64,000 nucleotides of DNA from the NCBI GenBank assembly GCA_016234445.1, contig JACRBT010000004.1, positions 186,001 to 250,000 of the forward strand, in the 5' to 3' direction. Below, one piece after another: positions 47,842 to 55,711 of the stretch. The DNA comes from Chloroflexota bacterium (GTDB taxonomy: Bacteria > Chloroflexota > Dehalococcoidia > Tepidiformales > Tepidiformaceae). The notes below the pieces were generated by a model that was not told where the DNA came from, ran no database searches, and saw only the letters and a program-made list of their open reading frames with translations. The stretch's first letter is position 1; every line of letters starts with the position of its first letter. Position numbers and translations under genes: made by a program.

Positions 47842-48082
47842 CGGGGGGCGGGAGAGCGTCAGCGGACCTCCGCGTTCGTCACCCCAGGAACCGAGCCTGA
47901 TTCGACACGATGTCTCTTTACCTTGGCTGTCTTTTGCGGGGCGATCCCGCTGTAACGGGTGAGCGCCCCGGCACACAGAAGGTGCAGTGATGGCCATCAC
48001 CCTCCAAAGCCCCGTCGCGAAACACAGCCGCGGGGAACGCACCGGGTGGAGCTTCTCCATTCCCCAACTCTCAGGAGACTTC
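47842..48082. other. Leader region of the beta-propeller gene
   Basis: No gene. It includes TCTTTACCTTGG (about 47912-47923), close to the repeats at 25701-25726, and a hairpin GCGGG-GCGAT-CCCGC near 47938-47952. The promoter of the propeller gene should lie here, but no housekeeping match is clear. Confidence 0.4.
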
Positions 48083-49189
48083 ATGTTCACGGCACTCTCA
48101 ATTCGCCGCCGGACCTTCGCGGGGCTACTGCTTCTCGCCGGGGCCCTCGCGGTCCTCACCTCCCAGGCCGGGAGCGCCTCGGCGAAACCCCTCGCCTCCG
48201 GGGCGGTCTACACCCTTAGCAACGCCGCTACCGGGAACCAGGTCATCGCTTTCCAGCGTGCCGACGACGGGACACTCACCCCGGCCGGATCCTTCGACAC
48301 CGGCGGAACCGGTAACGGGGGGAACCTGGGCTCGCAGGGCGCGCTTGCATTGAGCCGGAACGGCCGCTACATCGTTGCGGTGAACGCGGGAAGCGACAGT
48401 GTCTCGCTCCTGGCGGTCCGGCCGTCAGGGCTCGAACTGCTCGACACCGCCGCAGCGCAGGGCACAACCCCCATCAGCGTGACGATTCACGGTGACATCG
48501 TCTACGTGGTCAACGACGGCTCGGACAACATCGCCGGCTTCCGCATCGACGACGACAGCCTTCACGCCATTCCCGGCTCCGTGCAGACGCTCGGCGCGGG
48601 GGCAGCACCGGGCCAGATCAGCTTCGATAGCCGTGGCCGCACGTTGGTCGTCAGCGTGAAGAACACCAACCAGCTCGTCACCTTCCAGGTCGACGACGAA
48701 GGGCGAGCCGGCGCCGGTCAAGCGACCGCAAGCGCGGCTCCGGTGCCGTTCGGATTCGCGATCGACCACAAGAACCACGCCATCGTTTCGGAAGCGCCCG
48801 GTAGCGACCTCTCTTCCTACCAGCTGGCGAAAGACGGCACCGTGACCCTGATCGATGGCCCGGTGGGGAACGGACAGGCCGCAGCCTGCTGGGTCGCGCT
48901 CAGCAAGGACGACCGCTACGCCTTCTCGGCCAACGCCGGTAACTCCACGATCTCGACCTACCGGGTCGAAGGCGACGGCAGCCTCACGCTGCTGTTCCCG
49001 GTCGCGGGCAATACCATCGGTGGCCCGCTGGACCTCGCGGTCAGCAACGACGGCCACTTCCTCTACGCGATCAGCCGCGCGTCGCACACGATCAGCGAAT
49101 TCGCTATCGGCGACGACGGCTCTCTTGCCTTCATTGGTTCGACTTCCGACCTCCCGACGGCCTCGGCTTCCGGCCTCGTCGCGAAGTAG
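48083..49189 (+). CDS. Secreted lactonase-family beta-propeller (probable Tat substrate)
   Basis: 368 residues. The signal peptide has RRRTF before a hydrophobic core (residues 8-28) and ASA at 32-34, which fits Tat export. The rest is a seven-bladed propeller of the 6-phosphogluconolactonase/YVTN type with repeats ending in ISTYRVEGDGSLT and FAIGDDGSLAFIG. The start ATG has AGGAG 5 nt upstream. It ends at a strong terminator and is followed by an ECF sigma/anti-sigma pair, which may control it. Confidence 0.85.
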   Translation: MFTALSIRRRTFAGLLLLAGALAVLTSQAGSASAKPLASGAVYTLSNAATGNQVIAFQRADDGTLTPAGSFDTGGTGNGGNLGSQGALALSRNGRYIVAVNAGSDSVSLLAVRPSGLELLDTAAAQGTTPISVTIHGDIVYVVNDGSDNIAGFRIDDDSLHAIPGSVQTLGAGAAPGQISFDSRGRTLVVSVKNTNQLVTFQVDDEGRAGAGQATASAAPVPFGFAIDHKNHAIVSEAPGSDLSSYQLAKDGTVTLIDGPVGNGQAAACWVALSKDDRYAFSANAGNSTISTYRVEGDGSLTLLFPVAGNTIGGPLDLAVSNDGHFLYAISRASHTISEFAIGDDGSLAFIGSTSDLPTASASGLVAK

Positions 49190-49211
49190 ATCCGGGACCA
49201 TCAACCACCTG

Positions 49212-49244
49212 GAAGGGAGGAGGGCGAGTCGCCTTCCTCCCTTC
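49212..49244 (+). terminator. Intrinsic terminator after the beta-propeller gene
   Basis: GAAGGGAGGA (49212-49221) pairs with TCCTCCCTTC (49235-49244); GGCGA/TCGCC pairs inside (49223-49233). It is 23 nt after the stop. Confidence 0.75.
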
Positions 49245-49432
49245 TGGCACGCCACTCAGAGGCGAAGGGGACTGTTGCAGCCACCGCTCCTCGCTGCAAG
49301 CAACCACAGGAGGGACGTCACGGACGTCCTCAACCGGCTCAATTTGCTGCGCCGCGGGAGCGCGCGGTCTCGCCGTCGCCGCGAGACGGTCCTCGCGCCC
49401 CCCGCTTTCGACGTTCATGATTGCGAGAGGCC

Positions 49433-50095
49433 ATGACCTTTTCACACTCTCCGGGGTCGAAGTTAGAAACCGACGATGCGGGGCTGCTGGCTCGCCTGCG
49501 GCGGCGTGACGAGGCGGCCTTCGCCGAGCTTGTGGACCGCTACCACGGCCAGATGGTCCGCGTTGCGATGTCGTTCGTTCGCGACCGGCAGGTGGCCGAG
49601 GAGGTGGTCCAGGACGCATGGCTTGGTCTCCTCAAGGGCCTCGACCGGTTCGAAGGGCGCTCTTCGATCAGGACGTGGCTCTTTGCCATTCTCACAAACG
49701 TTGCCAGGACCCGCGGCCGCCGCGAAAACCGGTCGGTGAGCTTGTCGTCGCTTGCCCCCGGCCCAGACGAAGATCCCTCATCCGTGGATCCCTCGCGGTT
49801 CTTCCCGAGCGGTCACGATCATGCCGGTCACTGGACGTCGGTCCCCAACGACTGGGAGGCGGTTCCGGAAGAGCGTCTGCTCTCGGCTGAGACTCGCGCC
49901 TGTATCGACTCGGCAATCGCATCGTTGCCGGAAATGCAGCGCGCCGCCATCGAATTGCGCGACGTTCTTGGCTGGTCCGCCGGCGACGTCTGTAACACAC
50001 TCCAGATCACGGAGACTAACCAACGTGTCCTTCTTCACCGCGCTCGCTCGAAAGTTCGCCGAAGCCTGGAAGCGTACCTCGCCGCTGGAGAGTGA
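49433..50095 (+). CDS. ECF sigma factor
   Basis: 220 residues. Region 2: DRYHGQMVRVAMSFV, AEEVVQDAWLGLLKG and RTWLFAILTNVARTRGRR. Region 4: LPEMQRAAIELRDVLGWS, then VCNTLQITETNQRVLLHRAR. The linker between them is long (about 65 residues). It would direct RNA polymerase to promoters of an envelope or stress response. The ATG at 49433 has GAGAGG close by; a TTG at 49421 is an alternative. The coding region looks less GC-rich by eye than its neighbours, which may mark transfer. Confidence 0.93.
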   Translation: MTFSHSPGSKLETDDAGLLARLRRRDEAAFAELVDRYHGQMVRVAMSFVRDRQVAEEVVQDAWLGLLKGLDRFEGRSSIRTWLFAILTNVARTRGRRENRSVSLSSLAPGPDEDPSSVDPSRFFPSGHDHAGHWTSVPNDWEAVPEERLLSAETRACIDSAIASLPEMQRAAIELRDVLGWSAGDVCNTLQITETNQRVLLHRARSKVRRSLEAYLAAGE

Positions 50096-50366
50096 CGGAT
50101 CCGCCGAACCGGCGCTGACCTGCCATGAACTTGTCGAACTCGTCACCGCGTACATCGAAGGTGCGCTCCCGGATGGCGACCGCCAGCGGTTCGAGGCGCA
50201 CGTCGATGTCTGCCCGGGCTGCGACGCCTACCTTCACCAGATGCGCCAGACAATTCAGCTCGCCGGCACGCTGCGGGAAGAAGATGTTGCGAGCGATGCG
50301 AAGGAGACGCTGCTGGCCGCTTTCCGCGATTGGAAGGCGTCCGAATCGGCGGAAACGTCCGACTGA
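50025..50366 (+). CDS. Zinc-finger anti-sigma factor (soluble)
   Basis: 113 residues. ZAS domain: C33-H34 in TCHELVEL, then H59-x3-C63-x2-C66 (AHVDVCPGC). No membrane helix follows, so it is a cytoplasmic anti-sigma. The GTG at 50025 lies 71 nt inside the sigma factor gene and is preceded by GGAGA at 50011. The long overlap implies tight co-expression. A redox or zinc signal that releases the ECF factor is the family expectation. Confidence 0.85.
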   Translation: MSFFTALARKFAEAWKRTSPLESDGSAEPALTCHELVELVTAYIEGALPDGDRQRFEAHVDVCPGCDAYLHQMRQTIQLAGTLREEDVASDAKETLLAAFRDWKASESAETSD

Positions 50367-50408
50367 TCCGCCTTTACGGGTCCGTCGCGAACTTCCGGGT
50401 GCGGCCGC

Positions 50409-50431
50409 GGAAACTGCGCTCGGCGGTTTCC
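50409..50431. terminator. Hairpin between anti-sigma and hisB (convergent)
   Basis: GGAAAC (50409-50414) and GTTTCC (50426-50431) around 11 nt. Weak 6-bp stem; possible bidirectional terminator between convergent genes. Confidence 0.35.
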
Positions 50432-50436
50432 CCGTA

Positions 50437-50477
50437 CCGGGCGCATTCTACGTTCGCGGTCAACCGGCGCGCATGCG
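50437..50477. repeat. 41-bp direct repeat, copy B
   Basis: Partner of the copy at 47801. The two lie in the same orientation on either side of the propeller/ECF module. On the minus strand it carries TAGAAT (50445-50450), which faces into the anti-sigma gene. Confidence 0.6.
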
Positions 50478-50511
50478 GGGTGAGGCCCGGGAGACGGGGC
50501 AGAGAAACGCC

Positions 50512-51105
50512 CTACAACGTGCCCTTGGTGCTTGGGATTTCGCCGCCGCGGCGGGGGTCGATGCGGCAGGCGGCGTCGAGGGCGCGGGCAAGGGCCTTGA
50601 AGCAGGCCTCGGCCTTGTGGTGGTCGTTCGTCCCCGAGAGTGAGCGCACGTGGACGGCGGCCTTGAGCGTGAACGCGAACGACTCCAGGAAGTGGTCCAG
50701 GAGGTCCGGGGGCATGCCGCCGACTTCGCGGCCGAGCAGGCGCAGGTCCAGCTGCGCATAAGGCCGGCCGCTGAGGTCGACGGCGGCGAAGGCGAGGGCT
50801 TCGTCCAGCGGCATATAAGCGGAGCCGGCGCGGACGATGCCCGCCTTGTCCCCGAGGGCGCGCGCGAACGCCTCGCCCAGCGCGATGCCACAGTCCTCGA
50901 CCGTGTGATGCTGGTCGATGTGGAGATCACCGGTGGCGCGGATCTCGATGTCGAAGACGCCGTGCTTGGCGATGTGGCTGAGCATGTGGTCGAAGAAGCC
51001 GATTCCGGTCTCGGTCACGAACTTCCCGGTGCCGTCCAGGTTCACGGTGACGGAGATCTTCGTCTCGGCGGTGTTGCGTTCGACGGTGGCGATGCGAGCG
51101 GTCAT
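50512..51105 (-). CDS. hisB: Imidazoleglycerol-phosphate dehydratase
   Basis: 197 residues, monofunctional. The two manganese-binding motifs are present: FFDHMLSHIAKH and QHHTVEDCGIALG in the first half, and NDHHKAEACFKALARAL in the second. ATG overlaps the hisC stop (ATGA). It is the last gene of the his operon in the window. Confidence 0.97.
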   Translation of the reverse strand: MTARIATVERNTAETKISVTVNLDGTGKFVTETGIGFFDHMLSHIAKHGVFDIEIRATGDLHIDQHHTVEDCGIALGEAFARALGDKAGIVRAGSAYMPLDEALAFAAVDLSGRPYAQLDLRLLGREVGGMPPDLLDHFLESFAFTLKAAVHVRSLSGTNDHHKAEACFKALARALDAACRIDPRRGGEIPSTKGTL

Positions 51106-52181
51106 GCGTCCTCCAGGTTGCGAAGCGCGGCCAGCAGCCGGTCCGTGTCCTCCGGGCGGCCGGCGCTGATCCGGATGTAGTTGGCGAGGTCGGGCCTATC
51201 GTAGTAGCGGACGAGGACACCCTGCTTGCGGAGGGCGTCGCGGACGTCCTTCGCCCGGCGGCCGAGCACCCGGAAGAGGACGAAGTTCGCCTCCGAGGGG
51301 ACCGGTTCGAGCCAGCCGAGTTCGGCGATCAGGCGCACCATCCGCTCGCGTTCGGCGACGATGGCGGCGACCGTCTCCCGGATGACGCCGCGGTGGGCGA
51401 TGGCCGTCCGGGCGGCAACGTCGGCGGCGACGTTGACGTTGTATGGCTGCTTGATCGCCATCATCCGCGTGGCGAGTTCGGGGTCGCTGAGCGAATAGCC
51501 GACGCGCAGGCCCGCGAGGCCCGCCCACTTGCTGAACGTCCGGAGGATGACGAGGTTGCGGTAGCGGGCCAACAGCGGCGTGAGGCTGTGGCCGGAGAAC
51601 TCGACGTAGGCCTCGTCGATGACGACGAGCGCGGGCAGCTCGCAGACGGCCGCGGCCTCGGCTTCGGAGAGCGAGGTGCCCGTCGGGTTGTTCGGCGAAG
51701 TGAGGAAAACGACGCGCGCGCCCGCTTCCACCGCCTTACGGATGCCCGGGATGTCCGGGGCGAACCCCTCGAGCCGGGGCACGTCGATCACCCGGGCGCC
51801 GCAGATCTTCGCGAGGAAGCCGTACATCCCGAAGGTGGGGGTCACGTTCACCACCGCCTTCGGCATGACGAGGCGAAGGACGATGTCGATGAGGTCGTCC
51901 GCGCCCGTGCCGCCGACCACCTGCTCCGGCCTTACACCGGCATACCCGGCGATCGCCTCGCGGAGTGCGGCCTGGCCCGGGTCGGGGTAGATGTGGAGGT
52001 CGGCGTGGGTGATCGCTTCGACGACTTCCGGGATGGGGCCGTAAAGGTTCTCGTTCGCGTCGAGCTTCACCAGCCGCTCGACGGGCAGGCCGATCTCGCG
52101 CGCGAGCACGTCAAGGGGCTGGACCGGCACATATTCCTCGAGCTGGTCGAGGTCCGGGCGAAGGAGCGTCAGCGGGTCCAT
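51102..52181 (-). CDS. hisC: Histidinol-phosphate aminotransferase
   Basis: 359 residues with KLDANENLYGP, GGTGADDLIDIVLRL, FLTSPNNPTG, VVIDEAYVEFSG and the PLP-lysine in LRTFSKWAGLAGLRVGY. It transfers the amino group from glutamate to imidazole-acetol phosphate. The start at 52181 is 6 nt after a TAAAGT -10 box inside the his operon; the AGGGAG gap could also serve as SD. Confidence 0.95.
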   Translation of the reverse strand: MDPLTLLRPDLDQLEEYVPVQPLDVLAREIGLPVERLVKLDANENLYGPIPEVVEAITHADLHIYPDPGQAALREAIAGYAGVRPEQVVGGTGADDLIDIVLRLVMPKAVVNVTPTFGMYGFLAKICGARVIDVPRLEGFAPDIPGIRKAVEAGARVVFLTSPNNPTGTSLSEAEAAAVCELPALVVIDEAYVEFSGHSLTPLLARYRNLVILRTFSKWAGLAGLRVGYSLSDPELATRMMAIKQPYNVNVAADVAARTAIAHRGVIRETVAAIVAERERMVRLIAELGWLEPVPSEANFVLFRVLGRRAKDVRDALRKQGVLVRYYDRPDLANYIRISAGRPEDTDRLLAALRNLEDA

Positions 52182-52187
52182 CTCCCT

Positions 52188-52193
52188 ACTTTA
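52188..52193 (-). promoter_or_regulatory. -10 box before hisC (possible leaderless internal start)
   Basis: Minus-strand TAAAGT, then AGGGAG and the ATG at 52181. It lies in the 43-nt gap after hisD. Confidence 0.45.
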
Positions 52194-52224
52194 CCGTAGG
52201 AGCGCGGTACGGCCCGGCGGGACC

Positions 52225-53550
52225 TCAGCGGCCCTGGATGCGGCGCTCGACCGAGGCTGCGTGGGCGGTGAGCCCTTCCGCCCGGGCGATGATGCTGGCG
52301 GCGCGGGCGAGCTCCTCCGTGATCTCGTCCGGCAGGTTGACCACGCTCGTCGTCTTGATGAAGTCGCTCACCCCAAGCGGCGAACTCCAGCGGGCGCTGC
52401 CTCCGGTCGGCATCGTGTGACTGGGGCCGGCCGTGTAGTCGCCGACAGCTTCGGGCGAACCCTCGCCGAGAAAGAGGCCGCCGGCGTTGCGCACCTTCGC
52501 CGCGTAGGCCATGGGCTGTTCCACGACCAGGCAGAGGTGCTCGGGCGCGTAGTAATTCGCGAGTTCGATGGCGTGGTCGATGTCGTTGACGAGGATACAG
52601 CCGCCGCGGTTGTCCAGGGCTGCCCGCGCGATCTTCGCCCGTTCGAGCTTTCCCAGCTGGCGTTCGATGCAGCGGCTGACCTCGTCCGCGAGGAAGTGCG
52701 ACGGCGTCAGGAGGATGGGGCTCGCCAGGGCGTCGTGCTCCGCCTGGGCGAGGAGGTCGGCGGCGACCAGTTCCGGGTTCGCGCTTTCGTCGGCGATGAT
52801 CACCGTCTCCGTGGGGCCAAAGATGGAGTCGATGCCGACGTCGCCGAAGACCTGCTTCTTGGCGATGGTCACGAAGAGGCCGCCAGGCCCGCAGATCTTG
52901 TCGACGCGGGGGATGGATTCGGTGCCGTAGGCGAAGGCGGCCACGCCTTGGGCGCCGCCCGCCCGGAAGACGCCGTCAACGCCGGCAATGTCGGCCGCGA
53001 CCAGCTTCACCGGCGGCACCGAGCCGTCGGGGAGGATCGGGCTCGTCATGTAGAGTTCGTCGACGCCGGCGACCCGCGCGGGGATGGCGCACATGAGGAC
53101 CGTGCTCGGGAGCGGGGCGCGCGTGCCCGGGATGTAGAGGCCAACCCGCTGGATGGCGCGCGTGAGCTGGCCGAGGCCGCTCTGGTTGAAGTCGAACCAG
53201 GCGCCGCGCATCTGCTGTTCGTGATAGCGGCGGATGCGCCCGGCGGCGAACTTGAGGGCGTCGACGATCTCGCCGTCCACGGAGTTGTAGGCGGCGCGGA
53301 TCTCTGCTTCGGAGACACGCAGGTCGCCGGCCTGGGCGTTGTCGAACCGCGTGTTGTAGAAACGGACCGCGTTGTCGCCGTCTTCGCGGATGTCGCGGAT
53401 GACCCGGCGGACGACCTCTTCAGGCGCGAGTTCCTGCCCGAAGGCGCGGAAGATCGTCTCCCGTACGTCCATCGGGAGCTCGTCGGTTTCGAGTGGTTTG
53501 CGCGAAAGGAGGAGGCGGCGGCCCTCCTCGGCGTTCCTGATTATCCGCAT
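52225..53550 (-). CDS. hisD: Histidinol dehydrogenase
   Basis: 441 residues; full family pattern with [50 protein letters not shown] (Zn/His site) and [16 protein letters not shown]. It oxidises histidinol to histidine with two NAD. It overlaps the upstream phospholipase-like gene by 10 nt and is separated from hisC by 43 nt. Confidence 0.97.
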   Translation of the reverse strand: MRIIRNAEEGRRLLLSRKPLETDELPMDVRETIFRAFGQELAPEEVVRRVIRDIREDGDNAVRFYNTRFDNAQAGDLRVSEAEIRAAYNSVDGEIVDALKFAAGRIRRYHEQQMRGAWFDFNQSGLGQLTRAIQRVGLYIPGTRAPLPSTVLMCAIPARVAGVDELYMTSPILPDGSVPPVKLVAADIAGVDGVFRAGGAQGVAAFAYGTESIPRVDKICGPGGLFVTIAKKQVFGDVGIDSIFGPTETVIIADESANPELVAADLLAQAEHDALASPILLTPSHFLADEVSRCIERQLGKLERAKIARAALDNRGGCILVNDIDHAIELANYYAPEHLCLVVEQPMAYAAKVRNAGGLFLGEGSPEAVGDYTAGPSHTMPTGGSARWSSPLGVSDFIKTTSVVNLPDEITEELARAASIIARAEGLTAHAASVERRIQGR

Positions 53551-54299
53551 GCCAGGTACCTTTCCACCGCTTTGCGGGCGGCATCCGTCGATCGCTGGAC
53601 GAACGCGTTAACCTCGGCGCTGGTCACATGGGCGATCGTCTCGTCGAGCAGTTCGGGGAGGTTGTCGAGGAAGGAAGTCAGCGTCTCGCCCTCTTCGAGG
53701 CCGCCGTAGCGCAGGTGATTCGAAATCATCCCGCGCATGCGGTCCCAGTCCATCGTGCGGGCGGCGACGTCGACGGTCACCTTCCGCCAGCGTTCGAGCG
53801 TCTCACATTCGACGAACCCCGCTTCGATGTTCTCGACCGTGCAGGCCAGTGCCCCGAGCAGGTCCTGCTTCAGTTCCGGGTCGTTGCCATAGGCGCGGTC
53901 GAGGTCGAACTGGAGGAGGCGGTCCATGACGTTGGCGCGGATGGCCCCACCGAGCGCATCGTGGCGGGCGAAGAAGGGGCGGTAGATTCCCGTTATGTAC
54001 TGCTCGTCCATCACCAGGTGGCTGATGTAGCCGGCGACGAAGGCGCGGGTCGCCGGGTTCAGGTCCTCAGGCCGCCCGAGGCCGGCGTGCTCGGCCAGGA
54101 ACGTGCTCACCGAGTCCTGGTGCCCGGGTTCGTTCAAGTCGAAAAAGTGGGTGCTGAAGCGGTCCTGGCGCGTGAGCACGCGGATGTCCGGGGTGGTGGC
54201 GCCGAGCAGGTACGTGCCCGGGCAGTCCCCGAGCGACGCTTCGGCCACGCCGCGGGCAATGTCGCGGGCGAGCACCATGTGGAGCGTTATTGGAGGCAT
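53541..54299 (-). CDS. Zinc-dependent phospholipase C-like protein inside the his operon
   Basis: 252 residues, mostly helical. LGATTPDIR, THFFDLNEPG and FVAGYISHLVMDEQY (HxxxD pair) fit the zinc-dependent phospholipase C/S1-P1-like metal site found in uncharacterised bacterial proteins. No signal peptide is seen, so it would be cytoplasmic. The ATG overlaps the hisG stop (TGATG) and the stop overlaps hisD, so it is fully embedded in the operon. A role in histidine synthesis (for example a phosphatase) is possible because no histidinol-phosphatase is recognisable here, but this is speculation. Confidence 0.75.
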   Translation of the reverse strand: MPPITLHMVLARDIARGVAEASLGDCPGTYLLGATTPDIRVLTRQDRFSTHFFDLNEPGHQDSVSTFLAEHAGLGRPEDLNPATRAFVAGYISHLVMDEQYITGIYRPFFARHDALGGAIRANVMDRLLQFDLDRAYGNDPELKQDLLGALACTVENIEAGFVECETLERWRKVTVDVAARTMDWDRMRGMISNHLRYGGLEEGETLTSFLDNLPELLDETIAHVTSAEVNAFVQRSTDAARKAVERYLACG

Positions 54300-55711
54300 C
54301 AGACGGCGGGGACGGCGGCAGCCGCGCGCTGGAACCGCCGGATGAGGTCGGCGAGGAGGGCGGTCTGCTTCGTCACCGGGTCCCGGCGGACGATGACGCA
54401 GGCCGTCGACTCCATGAACGGGTCGAGCATCTTGAGCCCGTTGGCGCGGATGCTCGTGCCGGTTTCGGTGCCTTCGACGAGGAAGTCGGCATCTTCGGGG
54501 ACAAAGCCCTCGCTGGCGCCGGCGACGGGGATGATCGTGGTGTCCTGGAGATGGTGGTCGCGGGCGAAGCGTTCGGCCGTCGCGGGGAATTCGCTGGCGA
54601 TGCGCACTCGGCGGCCCAGGTGGTTCCAGATCGTGACTGCTTCCGCGGTCGTCTCCGCGGGGAAGGCGGCGTCGACGACGGGGCCGATGCGGTAGCGGTT
54701 GGTGCCCAGGTCGACCGCCATCTCCACGGGCGAGCCGGGGAACTTGCTGAGATGCTCGTGGAGGAGGTCGCGCCCGCTGATGGCGATGTCGAACATGCCC
54801 ATCGCGACGAGCTGGGGCATGTCCTGGGGGCGGACGACCTTGACCGCGAGCCCCGGGATGCCGCTGATCGGGCGGCGGACGTAGGACTGCTCGTTGTAAC
54901 CCTCGAATTCGAGCCCGGCCTCGCGAAGGGCCGACGGGGTGTGGCGCTGGGCGTGGCCATCGGGCAGTGCGAGCCGGAGCGTCGCCGGGTCCGGGCGGCT
55001 CGTGGTGAGCGCGACTCCCTCCTGGGAGGCCGGGAACGAAAGCACGGGCTGGTCGGGGATGAACAGCGGTGCGAGGTTGCCGAGGATGGGCGCGAGGTCG
55101 CGAGCGGCGAGGGCGTCGGCGTTGGCGATGAGGGCGATGCCGCCGGAAAAGACGCGATGGAGGGGGACGAGCCCCTTCGCCCGGACGGCGTCCGCGTCCC
55201 GGGCCGGCATCAGGACGAGGTCGGCGTCTTCGGGCGGGTAGGCGTCGGCCGAGCCGTAGACGGTGATGAGCCTGTACGCCTGGATACGGAGGTGGACGGA
55301 GGCGAGGTCCGCGAGGTTCGGGAGCTCCGAGACGATTCGGGCGCCGGCGAGCGCCCGCCGCGCCGGGACCTGGCCCTCGGCGAGCCCGGATTCGGGCGCG
55401 GCACAGAGCCAGACTTCGTGGCGCGGGCCTGGCAGCGAGCCGATCCGGACGACGCGCTGGAGCGGGAAGCGGACCTGGAGCTCGCTGAGCCAGATGTCGC
55501 CGCAGATCCCGAGGTCGTAGTTCCCGAGCGCCACCTGGATCGGGATGTCCTTTTCGCGGAAGACACGGAGGGTGAGTCCGGCGTCGTCGAGGACCGAGCG
55601 GAGCTGACGGGAGGACGGCTCATAGCCGCTGGTGGCGATCCCGGCGCCTTCGAGCATGGCCCCGACCGCCGGGCGCGGATCGCCGGTTGGGAGCGCGAAC
55701 TTGACGGTCAT
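54299..55711 (-). CDS. hisG: ATP phosphoribosyltransferase, tandem two-copy HisG
   Basis: 470 residues, where short-form HisG has about 210 and long-form about 290. Copy 1 covers residues 1-240 (KFALPTGDP, YDLGICGDIW, PEDADLVLMPARDADAVRAKGL at 160-181). Copy 2 covers 243-470 (LRLALPDGH, FDIAISGRD, PEDADFLVEGTETGTSI at 405-421). The two C-terminal loops align without gaps, but copy 1 has RDADA where copy 2 has the PRPP-loop ETGTS. Copy 1 therefore looks catalytically dead. The reaction is ATP plus PRPP to phosphoribosyl-ATP, with HisZ from the upstream overlapping gene. The ATG at 55711 overlaps the hisZ stop (ATGA). Confidence 0.9.
   Translation of the reverse strand: MTVKFALPTGDPRPAVGAMLEGAGIATSGYEPSSRQLRSVLDDAGLTLRVFREKDIPIQVALGNYDLGICGDIWLSELQVRFPLQRVVRIGSLPGPRHEVWLCAAPESGLAEGQVPARRALAGARIVSELPNLADLASVHLRIQAYRLITVYGSADAYPPEDADLVLMPARDADAVRAKGLVPLHRVFSGGIALIANADALAARDLAPILGNLAPLFIPDQPVLSFPASQEGVALTTSRPDPATLRLALPDGHAQRHTPSALREAGLEFEGYNEQSYVRRPISGIPGLAVKVVRPQDMPQLVAMGMFDIAISGRDLLHEHLSKFPGSPVEMAVDLGTNRYRIGPVVDAAFPAETTAEAVTIWNHLGRRVRIASEFPATAERFARDHHLQDTTIIPVAGASEGFVPEDADFLVEGTETGTSIRANGLKMLDPFMESTACVIVRRDPVTKQTALLADLIRRFQRAAAAVPAV

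Noticed and set aside
54299-55711. Two adjacent hisG genes joined by a sequencing frameshift
   Set aside because: Both halves lie in one continuous frame with a normal linker, and copy 1 lacks the PRPP signature instead of being an intact gene cut short. Read data should still confirm it.
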